Assembly (NCBI GenBank): GCA_902492065.1
Contig: CABUKE010000004.1
Location: forward strand, 121,459 to 185,458
DNA length: 64,000 nt
DNA from: an uncultured Eubacteriales bacterium
GTDB lineage: Bacteria > Bacillota > Clostridia > UBA1381 > UMGS1253
Reading direction: 5' to 3'
The position numbers and the translations under genes were made by a program. How positions within the stretch are numbered: position 1 is the first letter of the stretch; each line of letters opens with the position of its first letter. Below are positions 42,226-52,500 of this stretch, one piece after another. The notes beneath the pieces were generated by a model. That model did no database searches and was not told the origin of the DNA. It saw only the letters and a program-made list of their open reading frames with translations.

Positions 42226-44175
42226 TTATTCCACTTTTTTTGCTTTGTCCGCCGCCTTTTTCTTAGGACGCGGCTTTTTCTTGAGATAAATGGTTGTAAG
42301 CGGCGCAAGCTCCAGCTCCAAAGAGTATTTGAACTCCCCAAAGCTCTTTTTGCGCGCCTTGACAGTTGTGCCTGTCTTACTCGCGCCGCCGAACCGCTTA
42401 TCGTCGCTGCTGAGCGCAATCACATATTCCCCGCTGGACGGCACGCCGATGAGATAGCTGTCCCGCCGGACGGGCGTAAAGTTGCAGACTACGATAACCT
42501 CGCTGCCCTTTGCCTTTCCACGCCGGATAAACGAAATCACGCTGTTGTCCTCGTCGTTGGCATTGATCCATGTAAAGCCGTCCCAACTGTCCTCAATCTG
42601 CCAGAGAGCCTTGTTTTCCAGATAAAAATGGTTCAGATTCCGCACAAACTTATGCAGGTTGTCGTGACTTTCGTAGTCGAGCAGCATCCAGTCGAGCTCC
42701 TCGGACGGCCGCCATTCTATAAACTGTCCAAACTCGCCCCCCATGAACAGGAGCTTCTTGCCCGGGTGGGCAATCGCATAGGCGTAATACTGTTTGAGCT
42801 GGGCAAATTTTTCCTCATAGGAACCGTACATCTTGTCAATCAGCGACCGCTTACCGTGTACGACCTCGTCGTGTGACAACGGCAGAATGTAATTTTCTGA
42901 AAAAGCATAAAACATCAGGAAGGTCAGAATGTTGTGATTATACTTCCTGAAATACGGGTCCATGGACATATACCGGAGCGTATCATTCATCCAACCCATG
43001 TTCCATTTGTAGTTGAAACCGAGCCCGCCTTCGTGTACCGGCTTTGTGATTTTCGGCCATGCGGTCGATTCCTCAGCAATCATCAGAGCGTTTGGGAAAT
43101 GCGCAAAAATCACCTTGTTCAGCTCCTGCAAAAAGCGGATCGCCTCAAGATTTTCCTTTCCGCCGTATTCGTTTGCAATCCATTCGCCGTCGCGCCTGTC
43201 ATAGTCGCGGTACAGCATAGACGAAACCGCGTCCACCCGCAGCCCGTCGATGTGGTATTGGTCGAACCAGAAGTATGCGTTTGAGATGAGGAAGGACACG
43301 ACCTGATTTTTTGTATAGTCAAATACGAGCGTGCCCCATTCTTTATGTTCGCCAATGCGCGGGTCGGCGTATTCATAGAGCGGCGTGCCGTCAAACTGCC
43401 GCAGTCCATATGCGTCGCGTGGAAAATGGGCCGGAACCCAGTCCAAGATTACGGAAATATCATTTTGGTGGCAGTAATCGACAAAGTACATAAAGTCTTC
43501 GCACGTGCCGTACCGGCTCGTCACCGCATAGTAGCCCGTGGTTTGATAGCCCCAGGAGCCGTCGAAAGGGTGTTCGGCAACCGGCATCAGCTCGATATGC
43601 GTATACCCCATGTCCTTGACATAGGGGACGAGCTGCTCGGCAAGCTGGCGGTAGGTAAGGAACGAACCGTCCTCGGCACGCTTCCACGAACCGGGATGCA
43701 CTTCGTAAATGAGCATCGGCTGATCATAAGGTGCCTGCTTCTCCTTTTTCTTTTGCCATTTTTTATCGTGCCAGTCATATCCGCTCAGGTCCTCCGTCAC
43801 CGACGCCGTGCTGGGACGCAGTTCGGCGTAAAAAGCGTACGGGTCGGCTTTGTAATGCAGGTTACCCGCGCGGTCGGTAATGGCATACTTGTACATGCAG
43901 CCTCTGGCCACACCGGGAACAAAGGCGTACCATACGCCCGTGGTGCCGATTTGCTCCATGGGGTTCGAGTCCGTGTCCCAGTCGTTGAACGCGCCCGTGA
44001 CTGAAACGCTGGCCGCATTCGGCGCCCAGACCGCAAAACGGTAGCCTGCCGCGCCGTCATTACAGTACGGGTGCGCGCCAAGCATGTCATAAGCCTGATG
44101 GTTTGTCCCTTCTCCAAACAGGTAAAGAGCAAAGTCGGTTACGCCGTCATATTGTTTTGTATACGTTTCTTTCAT
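42226..44175 (-). CDS. glgB: 1,4-alpha-glucan branching enzyme
   Basis: Adds alpha-1,6 branches to glycogen. The 649 residues have an N-terminal CBM48 (RFAVWAPNAASVSVTGAFNDWD), then the GH13 barrel with the motifs MPVAEHPFDGSWGYQTTGYYA, DGLRVDAVSSMLY (nucleophile), MIAEESTAWP (acid/base) and LPLSHDEVVHGKRS, and a C-terminal beta-domain. ATG 44175 is set by AAAGGAGTGG; the GTG at 44184 lies in that site. It is the first gene of the operon. The tail is Lys-rich (KKKPRPKKKAADKAKKVE). Confidence 0.97.
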   Translation of the reverse strand: MKETYTKQYDGVTDFALYLFGEGTNHQAYDMLGAHPYCNDGAAGYRFAVWAPNAASVSVTGAFNDWDTDSNPMEQIGTTGVWYAFVPGVARGCMYKYAITDRAGNLHYKADPYAFYAELRPSTASVTEDLSGYDWHDKKWQKKKEKQAPYDQPMLIYEVHPGSWKRAEDGSFLTYRQLAEQLVPYVKDMGYTHIELMPVAEHPFDGSWGYQTTGYYAVTSRYGTCEDFMYFVDYCHQNDISVILDWVPAHFPRDAYGLRQFDGTPLYEYADPRIGEHKEWGTLVFDYTKNQVVSFLISNAYFWFDQYHIDGLRVDAVSSMLYRDYDRRDGEWIANEYGGKENLEAIRFLQELNKVIFAHFPNALMIAEESTAWPKITKPVHEGGLGFNYKWNMGWMNDTLRYMSMDPYFRKYNHNILTFLMFYAFSENYILPLSHDEVVHGKRSLIDKMYGSYEEKFAQLKQYYAYAIAHPGKKLLFMGGEFGQFIEWRPSEELDWMLLDYESHDNLHKFVRNLNHFYLENKALWQIEDSWDGFTWINANDEDNSVISFIRRGKAKGSEVIVVCNFTPVRRDSYLIGVPSSGEYVIALSSDDKRFGGASKTGTTVKARKKSFGEFKYSLELELAPLTTIYLKKKPRPKKKAADKAKKVE

Positions 44176-44594
44176 AGCAGCCACTCCTTTGTTGTGCGGC
44201 CTTTTTAAGGCTTTTCAATTTTGTTCCTGCCCGCTCGCGGTTCATGTATGCCTAATATTCATTATATATACAGTTTACTATAAAAACAGAGGCTATACAA
44301 TTCATATTCTGGTAAATTCACTTTTTTATAACAGAAGTTTTACATCTGGTTCACATTAGCCGAATGGGCGTTTTGAGTAAAGGTGTAAAATTTTCCATTT
44401 ATAAATGTATTATAGCACAGCGGAGTGTAAAAATCAAACGAAATATGGTGCTCTATCATAAAAAAATAAGTAATATTCCTGTATTTCTTGTCGAAAATGA
44501 CAACCTTGCGCGCAGCAGAATAAATACGCACAGTTAGAAGCAGAATAGGGAAGAATCCAATCAATATCAAATTTTTGCAGGAAGGAGCAGGGCA
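44176..44594. other. Intergenic region between divergent glgB and gpr
   Basis: 419 bases, AT-rich. No convincing consensus promoter, operator or RNA was found by eye on either strand. A 76-codon minus-strand frame at 44340-44570 has no ribosome site or family pattern. Both the glycogen operon and gpr must start here. Confidence 0.6.
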
Positions 44595-45575
44595 ATGACG
44601 TACAAACGGACTGACCTTGCCATTGAGCAGGCGGAGCTGTGCCGCGAACAGGCGCAGGAGGAACGGCAGATCGAGGGCGTTTCCGTAGAGGAAACTGACA
44701 GAGATGGAATCAAAATCACGAGGGTGAAGGTAGAAAACGAGACCGGCAGCAAGGCGCTCGCCAAGCCAATTGGTACTTATGTCACGCTAGAGACAGAGCA
44801 CCTGAGCTATGAGGACAAGGAGCAGTACGCGGCTCTGTGCGCCGCGCTCAAAGGGGAGCTTGCTGCATTGGTGCAGGTTGACCGCCAAAAGCCGGTGCTT
44901 GTGGTGGGGCTGGGCAACCGCAACATCACGGCGGATGCGCTGGGGCCGAAAACCGTCGAGCAGATGCTCGTGACGCGCCACCTGTTTGAACATATGCCGG
45001 AGGCGGTCGGCGAGGACACGGCGTCCGTCTGTGCCATTGCGCCGGGCGTATTGGGTATTACAGGCATTGAAACGATGGAGATTGTCAAAGGCGTGGTAGA
45101 GCACGTAAAGCCGGGACTGGTTATCGTCATTGACGCACTGGCGGCGCGCAAGGTGGAACGTATCAACACAACGCTACAGCTTTCCGATACTGGGATCAGT
45201 CCTGGATCCGGCGTAGGCAACAACCGTAAGGAATTAAGCCGCGCCACGCTCGGTGTAGACGTCATCGCCATCGGGGTACCGACCGTGGTGGATGCAGTTA
45301 CAATGGCAAACGACACGCTCGACATCACGCTTTCCGCAATCCGGTCACAGGCGGGCGAATCGGCGGCAATTTTTAAGCTGATTGACCAACTTTCGGAGGA
45401 GGAACGCTACGGATTGGTACAGGAATCGCTCATGCCATCGATTGGGGAAATGGTTCTGACGCCCAAAGAGGTTGATTTGGCCATGGACCGTATATCCAAA
45501 GTGGTGGCAAACGGGTTAAACCTCACGTTGCAGGAGGGGATGACGTTGGAGGAGATTGAAAGCTTTACTGCATGA
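44595..45575 (+). CDS. gpr: Germination protease (GPR)
   Basis: Spore protease that degrades the small acid-soluble proteins during germination. The 326 residues match the family: KRTDLAIEQAELC at the N-terminus, which is the site of self-processing in characterised homologues (TDLA.E); GLGNRNITADALGPKTVEQMLVTRHLFEHMP; and SPGSGVGNNRKELSRATLGVDVIAIGVPTVVDAVTM. ATG follows GGAAGGAGCAG. Presence implies the host forms endospores. In Clostridia gpr is usually next to rpsT and spoIIP; here those neighbours are absent. Confidence 0.97.
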   Translation: MTYKRTDLAIEQAELCREQAQEERQIEGVSVEETDRDGIKITRVKVENETGSKALAKPIGTYVTLETEHLSYEDKEQYAALCAALKGELAALVQVDRQKPVLVVGLGNRNITADALGPKTVEQMLVTRHLFEHMPEAVGEDTASVCAIAPGVLGITGIETMEIVKGVVEHVKPGLVIVIDALAARKVERINTTLQLSDTGISPGSGVGNNRKELSRATLGVDVIAIGVPTVVDAVTMANDTLDITLSAIRSQAGESAAIFKLIDQLSEEERYGLVQESLMPSIGEMVLTPKEVDLAMDRISKVVANGLNLTLQEGMTLEEIESFTA

Positions 45576-45664
45576 ACACCATATTTTGGCAAAAGTCGAC
45601 AGAAAAAGGGAAATGATTTGTAGAATAATGTCTGCGAAAACCGTGTCGGAATCTGCAAAAAAAA

Positions 45665-45693
45665 TTGACATACGGTGTAAATTGTTATAAAAT
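45665..45693 (+). promoter_or_regulatory. Promoter of the yfmF-yfmH-lgt block
   Basis: TTGACA, 17 bases, TAAAAT, about 54 bases before the ATG at 45747. Confidence 0.75.
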
Positions 45694-45746
45694 AAATGCA
45701 CGATAGGACAAAATTGACAAGGTTATACAAGAAAGCGGTGGAACCG

Positions 45747-47012
45747 ATGAAAAACAGAACCATTAAAAATGGAATAGAGCTTCATTTTATTGAGGATAAA
45801 AAGTTTAAAACGACGGCGCTGGGCGTGTATATCCACCGTCCGTTGTGTGCGGCGGAAGCCTCGCTGAATGCGCTTTTACCCATGGTGCTGCGGCGCGGCA
45901 GCGAACAGTATCCGACTTTTTCCGAGATTGAAACGCGCCTGAGCGATTTGTGCGGCGCGTCGCTCGACACCGGCGTGGTGAAAAAGGGCGAGGACGAAAT
46001 CCTCTGCTTTAATATTTCTACAATATCTGATAAATATTACACCGGAAACGACAATATCTTGTTGTCATGTGCAGAGCTGCTCTTTGACCTGCTTCTGCAT
46101 CCAAAGACGGCGGGCGGCGCGTTTGTGCCGGACTATGTGGAGAGTGAAAAGGATAACCTATGCGAGATGATTGACGCGCTGGTAAATGACAAGCAGTCCT
46201 ATGCGCTCTGGCGGTTGTACGAGGTGATGTGCGCCGGGGAAGCCTATGGTGTACACGAGTACGGCTCGCGTGCCGCCGCAGAGCAGGTTACGCCGGAGAG
46301 CCTGTGGGCGCATTATCAAAATTTGTTGAAAACGAGCCGAATCGATATTTTCCTATGTGGAAGCGCTGACATAGAAGCGTTTGCAGCGTGTGCGCAGAAG
46401 GCATTTGCCGGTGTGGAATCCTCTGCGGCATCATATCCGCAGACGCAGCAGGTACGCCGCGTGGAGCAGGAGAAAAAGGTGGTCGATACGTTCGACACAA
46501 ACCAGGCAAAGCTCTCGCTCGGGTTTCGGGTAACGCAGGAGGTCCCCTATGCGGACTTGCTGGTGGCAAACTCCATCTGGGGCAGCGGCCCGCACTCGAA
46601 GCTGTTTAACAATGTGCGGGAGAAGCTGAGTCTTGCATATTATGCGTTTTCCAGGCTGGAGCGGTACAAGGGCACGGTTTTGGTCGGCATGGGAATTGAG
46701 CCGCAGAACTACCAGAAGGCGCTCGACGAAACGCTGCTGCAACTACAAAATGTGCAGGAAGGGCAGATTGCGGACAGCGAGTTTACGTCTGCGAAGGCGT
46801 TTCTGGTGAATATGCTGCAAAGTCAGAAGGACAGCCAATACCAGATGATTGACTTTTTCCTCGGCGCGCTGATTGCCGGCGTCGATGATGATATTGATAC
46901 ATTGTGTGAAAAGGTGCAGGCCGTTACAGCAGAGGGCGCGGCGGCGGCAGCGCGCGCGCTTGCACTCGATACGATTTATTTCTTGACGAGCCGTGACGGT
47001 GCGGCGGTTTGA
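45747..47012 (+). CDS. yfmF: M16-like protein YfmF (EF-P modification-associated)
   Basis: A 421-residue M16-peptidase-like protein. It keeps the fold (LSDLCGASLDTGVVKKGED, then VREKLSLAYYAFSRLERYKGTVLVGMGIEP) but shows no HxxEH zinc motif, so it is the inactive partner of the YfmH-type protein encoded next. In Bacillus such a pair is linked to completion of the 5-aminopentanol modification of EF-P. ATG 45747 is the most likely start: the frame upstream to 45696 runs through the promoter. Confidence 0.86.
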   Translation: MKNRTIKNGIELHFIEDKKFKTTALGVYIHRPLCAAEASLNALLPMVLRRGSEQYPTFSEIETRLSDLCGASLDTGVVKKGEDEILCFNISTISDKYYTGNDNILLSCAELLFDLLLHPKTAGGAFVPDYVESEKDNLCEMIDALVNDKQSYALWRLYEVMCAGEAYGVHEYGSRAAAEQVTPESLWAHYQNLLKTSRIDIFLCGSADIEAFAACAQKAFAGVESSAASYPQTQQVRRVEQEKKVVDTFDTNQAKLSLGFRVTQEVPYADLLVANSIWGSGPHSKLFNNVREKLSLAYYAFSRLERYKGTVLVGMGIEPQNYQKALDETLLQLQNVQEGQIADSEFTSAKAFLVNMLQSQKDSQYQMIDFFLGALIAGVDDDIDTLCEKVQAVTAEGAAAAARALALDTIYFLTSRDGAAV

Positions 47013-47044
47013 GGCACAGCGGAAGAGAAAGGACAGGGAACCGA

Positions 47045-48325
47045 ATGATAGATTTTACCGAAAGAACGGATACGCTATTGGAGGAAACACGCTACTTTGG
47101 CGTACACGAGAGCGGCGTGCAGGTGTATGTGGTACCCAAAAAGGGCTACCAGAAGTGCCATGCCATGTTTGCGACGCGGTACGGCAGTCTGGAGAGCGAG
47201 TTTATGAAGGGCGACCAGAAAGTGCGGATACCGGACGGCACGGCGCATTTTCTCGAGCATAAGCTTTTTGAGGAGCCGGACGGAAACGTATTTGACAAGT
47301 TTTCCGTTTTGGGTGCGAGTGCGAATGCGTTTACTAACTTTACGGCGACGGCGTACCATTTCAGCGCGACGTCGAACTTTTATGAGAGTCTTGCCACGCT
47401 GATCAAATTTGTACAGAATCCGTATTTCACAAAGGAGAGCATTGACAAGGAGCAGGGTATTATCGGGCAGGAAATCAAAATGTATGACGACGACCCGAAC
47501 TGGCGTGTGTATTTTAACGTGCTGGGGTGCCTGTACAACGACTGCTATGTGAAGTACGACATTGCAGGTACGGTGGAGAGCATCAGCGAGATTGACAAGG
47601 ATATCCTCTACGATATTTATTCAGTGTTTTACCATCCGTCGAATATGGTGCTTTATATCGTTGGCGACATAGATTTGGAGAAGGTGAACACTGTCGTTTG
47701 CGGCAGCCTCAAGCAGGCCGAGCCGCTCAGTGAGCCGATTCAGCGCCTCTACCCAGCGGAAGCGGAGCATATTGCAAAGGATTACGTGTGCCAGAAGCTG
47801 GATGTGGCGGTTCCGCTGTTCACGCTTGCGTTTAAGGATACGGATACCGCGCTGCGGGGCGACGCGCTTTTGAAAAAGGAAATTGAGATGAAAATTCTGC
47901 TTGAGCTTTTGTTCTCAAAAAGCTCGGCAATTTATAAAACACTCTATGAGAAGGGACTCATTAACGACAGTTTTGGTGCGGACTACGAGTGCCACGAGGA
48001 ATATGCGTTTGCGTGCCTCGTAGGTGAGTCAAAAGATCCGCATGCGGTACGCGACATTGTATGGGACATGCTTCAAAGTCAGGAGATTACAGAGGAGGAA
48101 TATGAGCGGGCGAGAAAAGTCGTATGGGGCAACTATGTGCGGCTGTTCAATTCCACCGAGGCGATTGGTTATAGCTTTGTTTTGCATCATTTGACCGGCA
48201 TCGACTATTTCAATTTCCGGCAGGTATACGACGCGGTGACGCTCAGTGATGTGCGCGCGCGCAAAGCGGGCGGGCTTGATGTCAAAAAGAGCGCGCTGTC
48301 CGTTGTTTCCGGCGAACAGGCTTGA
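47045..48325 (+). CDS. yfmH: M16-family zinc peptidase YfmH (EF-P modification-associated)
   Basis: A 426-residue zinc protease of the insulinase family. The inverted zinc motif is HFLEH in PDGTAHFLEHKLFEEP, with the third ligand expected in the EQGIIGQEIKMYDDDP helix. ATG 47045 follows GAAAGGACAGGG. It starts 32 bases after yfmF, so the active and inactive halves are made together as in other M16 heterodimers. It probably acts in the cytosol; the EF-P link is from the Bacillus homologues. A third gene of that pathway is not seen here. Confidence 0.9.
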   Translation: MIDFTERTDTLLEETRYFGVHESGVQVYVVPKKGYQKCHAMFATRYGSLESEFMKGDQKVRIPDGTAHFLEHKLFEEPDGNVFDKFSVLGASANAFTNFTATAYHFSATSNFYESLATLIKFVQNPYFTKESIDKEQGIIGQEIKMYDDDPNWRVYFNVLGCLYNDCYVKYDIAGTVESISEIDKDILYDIYSVFYHPSNMVLYIVGDIDLEKVNTVVCGSLKQAEPLSEPIQRLYPAEAEHIAKDYVCQKLDVAVPLFTLAFKDTDTALRGDALLKKEIEMKILLELLFSKSSAIYKTLYEKGLINDSFGADYECHEEYAFACLVGESKDPHAVRDIVWDMLQSQEITEEEYERARKVVWGNYVRLFNSTEAIGYSFVLHHLTGIDYFNFRQVYDAVTLSDVRARKAGGLDVKKSALSVVSGEQA

Positions 48326-48343
48326 TGGAAGGAGCGTAGATAA

Positions 48344-49297
48344 ATGGATGTCAATGTGATTTCGTTCCCAAACCTGAACCTGCATATGACGATAAATCGA
48401 GTAGCCTTTACTATATTCGATAAGCCGGTGTACTGGTACGGGATCATTATAGCGGTTGGATTTGTACTAGGCGTGTTGTATGCGTTCTGGCGCGCCCGTA
48501 AGGAGGGGCTCCCCTCGGACACGGTGTTCGACCTCGTGTTGTGGGGGCTTCCTACCTGTATCATTTGTGCGCGGATTTTCTACGTGATAGGCGACCCGAG
48601 CGTTCTGGCCGGCGGTTTTTGGAAAATTATCGCCATATGGGAGGGCGGTATCGCCATCTATGGTGCAATCATTGGCGCGGTGATTGTCGGCGTTACATAC
48701 TGCAAGGTAAAAAAGCTTAACATGGGAACCGTGTTCGACGTATGCGCGCCGGGACTGATGATTGGACAGATTATTGGACGCTGGGGCAATTTTGTCAACG
48801 CGGAAGTATACGGCAGTCCGACAAATTCGCTGTTTGCGATGTCGATTAACGGCGGTGTCGGCGTCCAGCCCCTGTTTTTGTATGAATCGGTCTGGATGTT
48901 GATTGGACTGATTGGGCTATTGCTTTATCAGAACCATAAGCGGCGCAGCGGTGAGATTTTTACCCTGTATGTGATTTGGTACGGGATTGGACGGGCCGTT
49001 TTAGAGTCCTTTAGGCAGGACGAATACATTCTGAAACTGTTTGGTATGCCGATTTCGCAGATGACGGCTGTGTTGACAGTTGCGGCGGCAGTATGCATGT
49101 TGATTTACCTGTACATGAAAAAGAAGCCGGTTGAAAGCCGGGCCGCAGTTGACGCTGCGGTGACTCCTTCCGAGGCTGATGCTGTTCCGGACAGTGGCAC
49201 AGACGCAGTGGCAGATAACAGCACAGAGGAGACCAAGAATACAGAAAGTGAACCGGATGTAAGCGACGGCGGCGGACAGAGCGGAACGCCGGAATGA
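48344..49297 (+). CDS. lgt: Prolipoprotein diacylglyceryl transferase
   Basis: Transfers diacylglycerol from phosphatidylglycerol to the lipobox cysteine of prolipoproteins, in the membrane. The 317 residues hold about seven helices and the Lgt signature GQIIGRWGNFVNAEVYG. The loop before it is IWEGGIAIYGAIIGA, the usual Gram-positive form. The last 50 residues are a soluble acidic and Thr/Ser-rich tail (DAVADNSTEETKN) not usual for the family. ATG follows GGAAGGAG. A lipoprotein gene starts at 63931. Confidence 0.96.
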   Translation: MDVNVISFPNLNLHMTINRVAFTIFDKPVYWYGIIIAVGFVLGVLYAFWRARKEGLPSDTVFDLVLWGLPTCIICARIFYVIGDPSVLAGGFWKIIAIWEGGIAIYGAIIGAVIVGVTYCKVKKLNMGTVFDVCAPGLMIGQIIGRWGNFVNAEVYGSPTNSLFAMSINGGVGVQPLFLYESVWMLIGLIGLLLYQNHKRRSGEIFTLYVIWYGIGRAVLESFRQDEYILKLFGMPISQMTAVLTVAAAVCMLIYLYMKKKPVESRAAVDAAVTPSEADAVPDSGTDAVADNSTEETKNTESEPDVSDGGGQSGTPE

Positions 49298-49315
49298 GAA
49301 AAGGGAGTGGCAGCA

Positions 49316-49471
49316 TTGTACAATTATGAAAAATTAAAAGAAGAGATCAAACAGATACGGAAACAGCTTGACGCTCTGATTGCAGATGGGGCGGATACAG
49401 ACCAGATTTATGAAATAAGCGTGAAGCTGGACAAAAAGTTTGTTGAGCTGATGGAGATTGAAAAAAACTGA
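49316..49471 (+). CDS. Spo0E-like aspartyl-phosphate phosphatase
   Basis: A 51-residue protein starting at TTG 49316 after GGGAGTGG. The sequence has the Spo0E pattern of two amphipathic helices: YNYEKLKEEIKQIRKQLDAL, a short loop, then IYEISVKLDKKFVELMEIE. The SxxLD motif appears as SVKLD (SQELD in Bacillus). Family members remove phosphate from Spo0A or other response regulators and so delay sporulation. It lies 18 bases after lgt and has its own terminator. Confidence 0.72.
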   Translation: MYNYEKLKEEIKQIRKQLDALIADGADTDQIYEISVKLDKKFVELMEIEKN

Positions 49472-49486
49472 AAGAGAAAAGAGCGG

Positions 49487-49524
49487 GGACGCATAGACGC
49501 GGCAGCGTATGTGTGTCCTTTTTT
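49487..49524 (+). terminator. Terminator between the Spo0E-like gene and addB
   Basis: About 13 pairs (GGACGCATAGACGC with GCGTATGTGTGTCC, some wobbles) around a GGCA loop, followed by six Ts. addB must rely on readthrough or a promoter just downstream. Confidence 0.8.
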
Positions 49525-49554
49525 GGCTTTTGGCTTACATAGAGGGGAAACGCT

Positions 49555-52500
49555 ATGCAGATTACGGTATTGTACGGGCGCGCGGGGAGCGGAAAGACGC
49601 ACGCCTGCATGGAAACGATTAAATCGCTTGTGAAAACGGGCGCGCGTGCTGTCATGCTCGTGCCGGAGCAATTCAGCTACCGAACAGAGAAACTGCTCGT
49701 CGACGCAGCCGGCGCGGCGAGCAGCGAAACGGCGGAGGTGCTGACGTTCTCGCGGCTGGCAGGGCGGATATTCCTGCAAAAAAGCGGCGCGGCAAAACTG
49801 CCAATCTCTGCTGCGGGGAAAAATATGCTCGTTTACCGTGCGCTCGTGACGGTACGCAGCGGCCTGACGACGTATGCGCTCGCAACGGAGAAGCTCGGCT
49901 TTGTCGACCAGATTTCCGCGCTGATTTCCGAATTTAAGCGCTACGGCGTAACGCCGCAGCAGCTTGAGGAGCTGTGCGCGCAGGCTGACGACCCGGCGCT
50001 GAAGGGGAAGATAGGCGACCTTGCGCAGATTTACCGCGTATATGAGGAGCTGTTTTTGGAGGACTACTGCGACTTTGAGGATAATTTATACACGGCGGCC
50101 GCACAGCTTGCGGAAAGCGGGTGCCTGGACGGTACGCACGTGTTTATCGACGAATTTTCGGATTTTTTGCCTCAGCATTATAAGATGATAGAAGCCATGT
50201 GCGACTGCGCAGCAAGCATTACAGTATGCTTGTGTGTGGATGACGCTCTCGACACACAGGGGGTATTTGCGCCTGCGGCGCGTACGTTTTACAAACTGAA
50301 GAAGCTGGCCTCTGAGATGGGGATTGGCTTTTCTACGACATATTTTCCACGCAATTTGCTGCACAGGGAGCGCCCGGCGCTTCAGCACCTTGAGAAGCAG
50401 TATACGCGCTATGCGCCTGCACCATTTGCGGGCGAGACAAAAGATATTTCGATTTTTGAGGCGCTCAATGTGTATTCGGAAATCGAGCAGGCAGCGCGCA
50501 GGATTGTCGCGCTGTGCCGAGATGGGGGCTATCGTTGGCGCGACATTGCGCTCTGCTGCGGCGACGCGGACACGTATTTTGAGCCGGTCAAGATGATTTT
50601 CTCCCGGTATGGGATTCCGTGCTTTTTGTCGGAAAAGACAGCCGCGGCGGAGCACCCGCTCGTGCTGACAATCCTTTCCGCGCTTGACATATTGGCTGGC
50701 GGCTTCCGCTATGAGGACGTGTTTGCCTATCTGAAGGCAGGGTTTGCCAATGTGAGCGCGCAGGAGGCCGATCTGCTCGAAAACTACGTCCTGGCAACTG
50801 GTGCGACGCGGCGTGCATGGCTCGACGACAAGCCTTGGAGCTATAAGAGCGATTTTACGCCGCAGCAGGCGGAGGCGAACCTGCAAATTGACGAGATACG
50901 CCGCCGCGTTGCCGCGCCGCTTATCAAGCTGCGCGAGGGAATCGGCAGCAGGCGCACCGTCCGGGAGGCATGCACCGCGGTATATGCGTTTGTGTGCGAT
51001 CTGGAGATGGGCGCGCGCGTCGAGCGTTTGGTCGAGGAATTTAAACAGCAGGGCGAGTTTGTGCTTGCCAACCGCTACAGCCGGATCTGGAACAGTATTT
51101 TAAACATTCTTGACCAGATGGTGCTGACGGCGGGTGACAAAAAAATCGGTATGGAGCAGTTCCGCAACCTGATGGAAACGGGGCTTCTGAAAGAACAGAT
51201 GGGTATTATCCCGCAGGCGGCCGATGCGGTGTCTGTGCTCGACGTATCGCTTGCCCGCGCGAGTGAGTGCCGGTGTCTGTTTGCTCTGGGTACAAACTGC
51301 GGCGCATTTGCCGGCTCGGCGGTGCAGGAGGGAATTCTGACCGACCGAGAGCGCGAAGCCATCGCCGCGCTGGGACTCGAGCTTGCACCGACGGCACGCG
51401 AGGCGTCGTTTGACGCGCGGTTTCTGGTCTATAAGGCGGTAACAAAGCCGTCGGAGCGGCTGTTTTTGAGCTATGCAGTAGCGGGAATGGACGGCGCGGC
51501 CCTGCCGGAGTCGGATTTGTGCCGAAATGTGCGGCGGATGTTTGCCGATGTGGAGCAGAAGGACGATTTACAGGGCGGCGGGGAAGCAGATATCCATATG
51601 CTCGGCACGGGCGATGGCGCGCTCGGCACGCTGGCACTGCAAATGGGCGACGCTGCGCCGGGGCGTGTGCGCGGGCTGTGGAACGGCATTTTTCAATGGT
51701 ATCAGGAGCAGGAACGATATCGGGAAAAGACTGCGCTTTTACAGCGCGCAGCCGTATACACGAACGCTGCGCAGCAGCTTCCAGAGCGGCAGATGGCGCA
51801 GCTTTACCACAGCGGGCTCAACACGAGCGTGAGCCGTCTGGAACGCTACAGCCAGTGCCCGTTTTCCTATTTTATCGAATATACGCTGAAAGCAAAGGAG
51901 AGAAAGGTTCTAAAGCTCGGCGCGCCCGACATTGGGAGCCTGCTGCACGCTGTGTTAGAGGCGTTTACAAAGCGAATTATGCAGGAAGGCAAGGCGTGGC
52001 GCGAGATTGATGAGGATTACTGCGAGGCGGCGGTTACGACGATTATTGACGAGCTGTGCGAGGAGATTTTTGCCGGTTCACCCCTGATGGGGAAAGCGAT
52101 GCAGTATCTGCTTCTGCGGCTCAAGCGCAGTCTAGTCCGGTGCGCAAAGCTCGTCGTGCTGCACATTGCGGCCGGCCGGTTCGAGCCGGTTGGAAGCGAG
52201 GTGCGGTTCGGCAGCGACGGGCAGCTCCGCGCGGTAGTCGTCGACCTGACGAGCGGGAAAAAGCTCAAAATCCACGGCTTGATTGACCGCATAGACGCGT
52301 GCGAAACGGAGGATGGGACGTATTACCGTGTCATTGACTACAAATCCGGTTCCAAAACATTCAGTTTGGAAAATATATATCACAAGCTCGATCTGCAGCT
52401 TGTGGTCTACCTCGACGCGGCAATGCAGCAGAAACGCGGCGCAAAGCCCGCGGGGATGCTGTACTTCCGCATACAGGAGCCGATGACGGCGGCGAGTGGG

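Noticed and set aside
44340..44570. A 76-codon minus-strand frame between glgB and gpr
   Set aside because: No ribosome site or recognisable family; AT-rich intergenic sequence.
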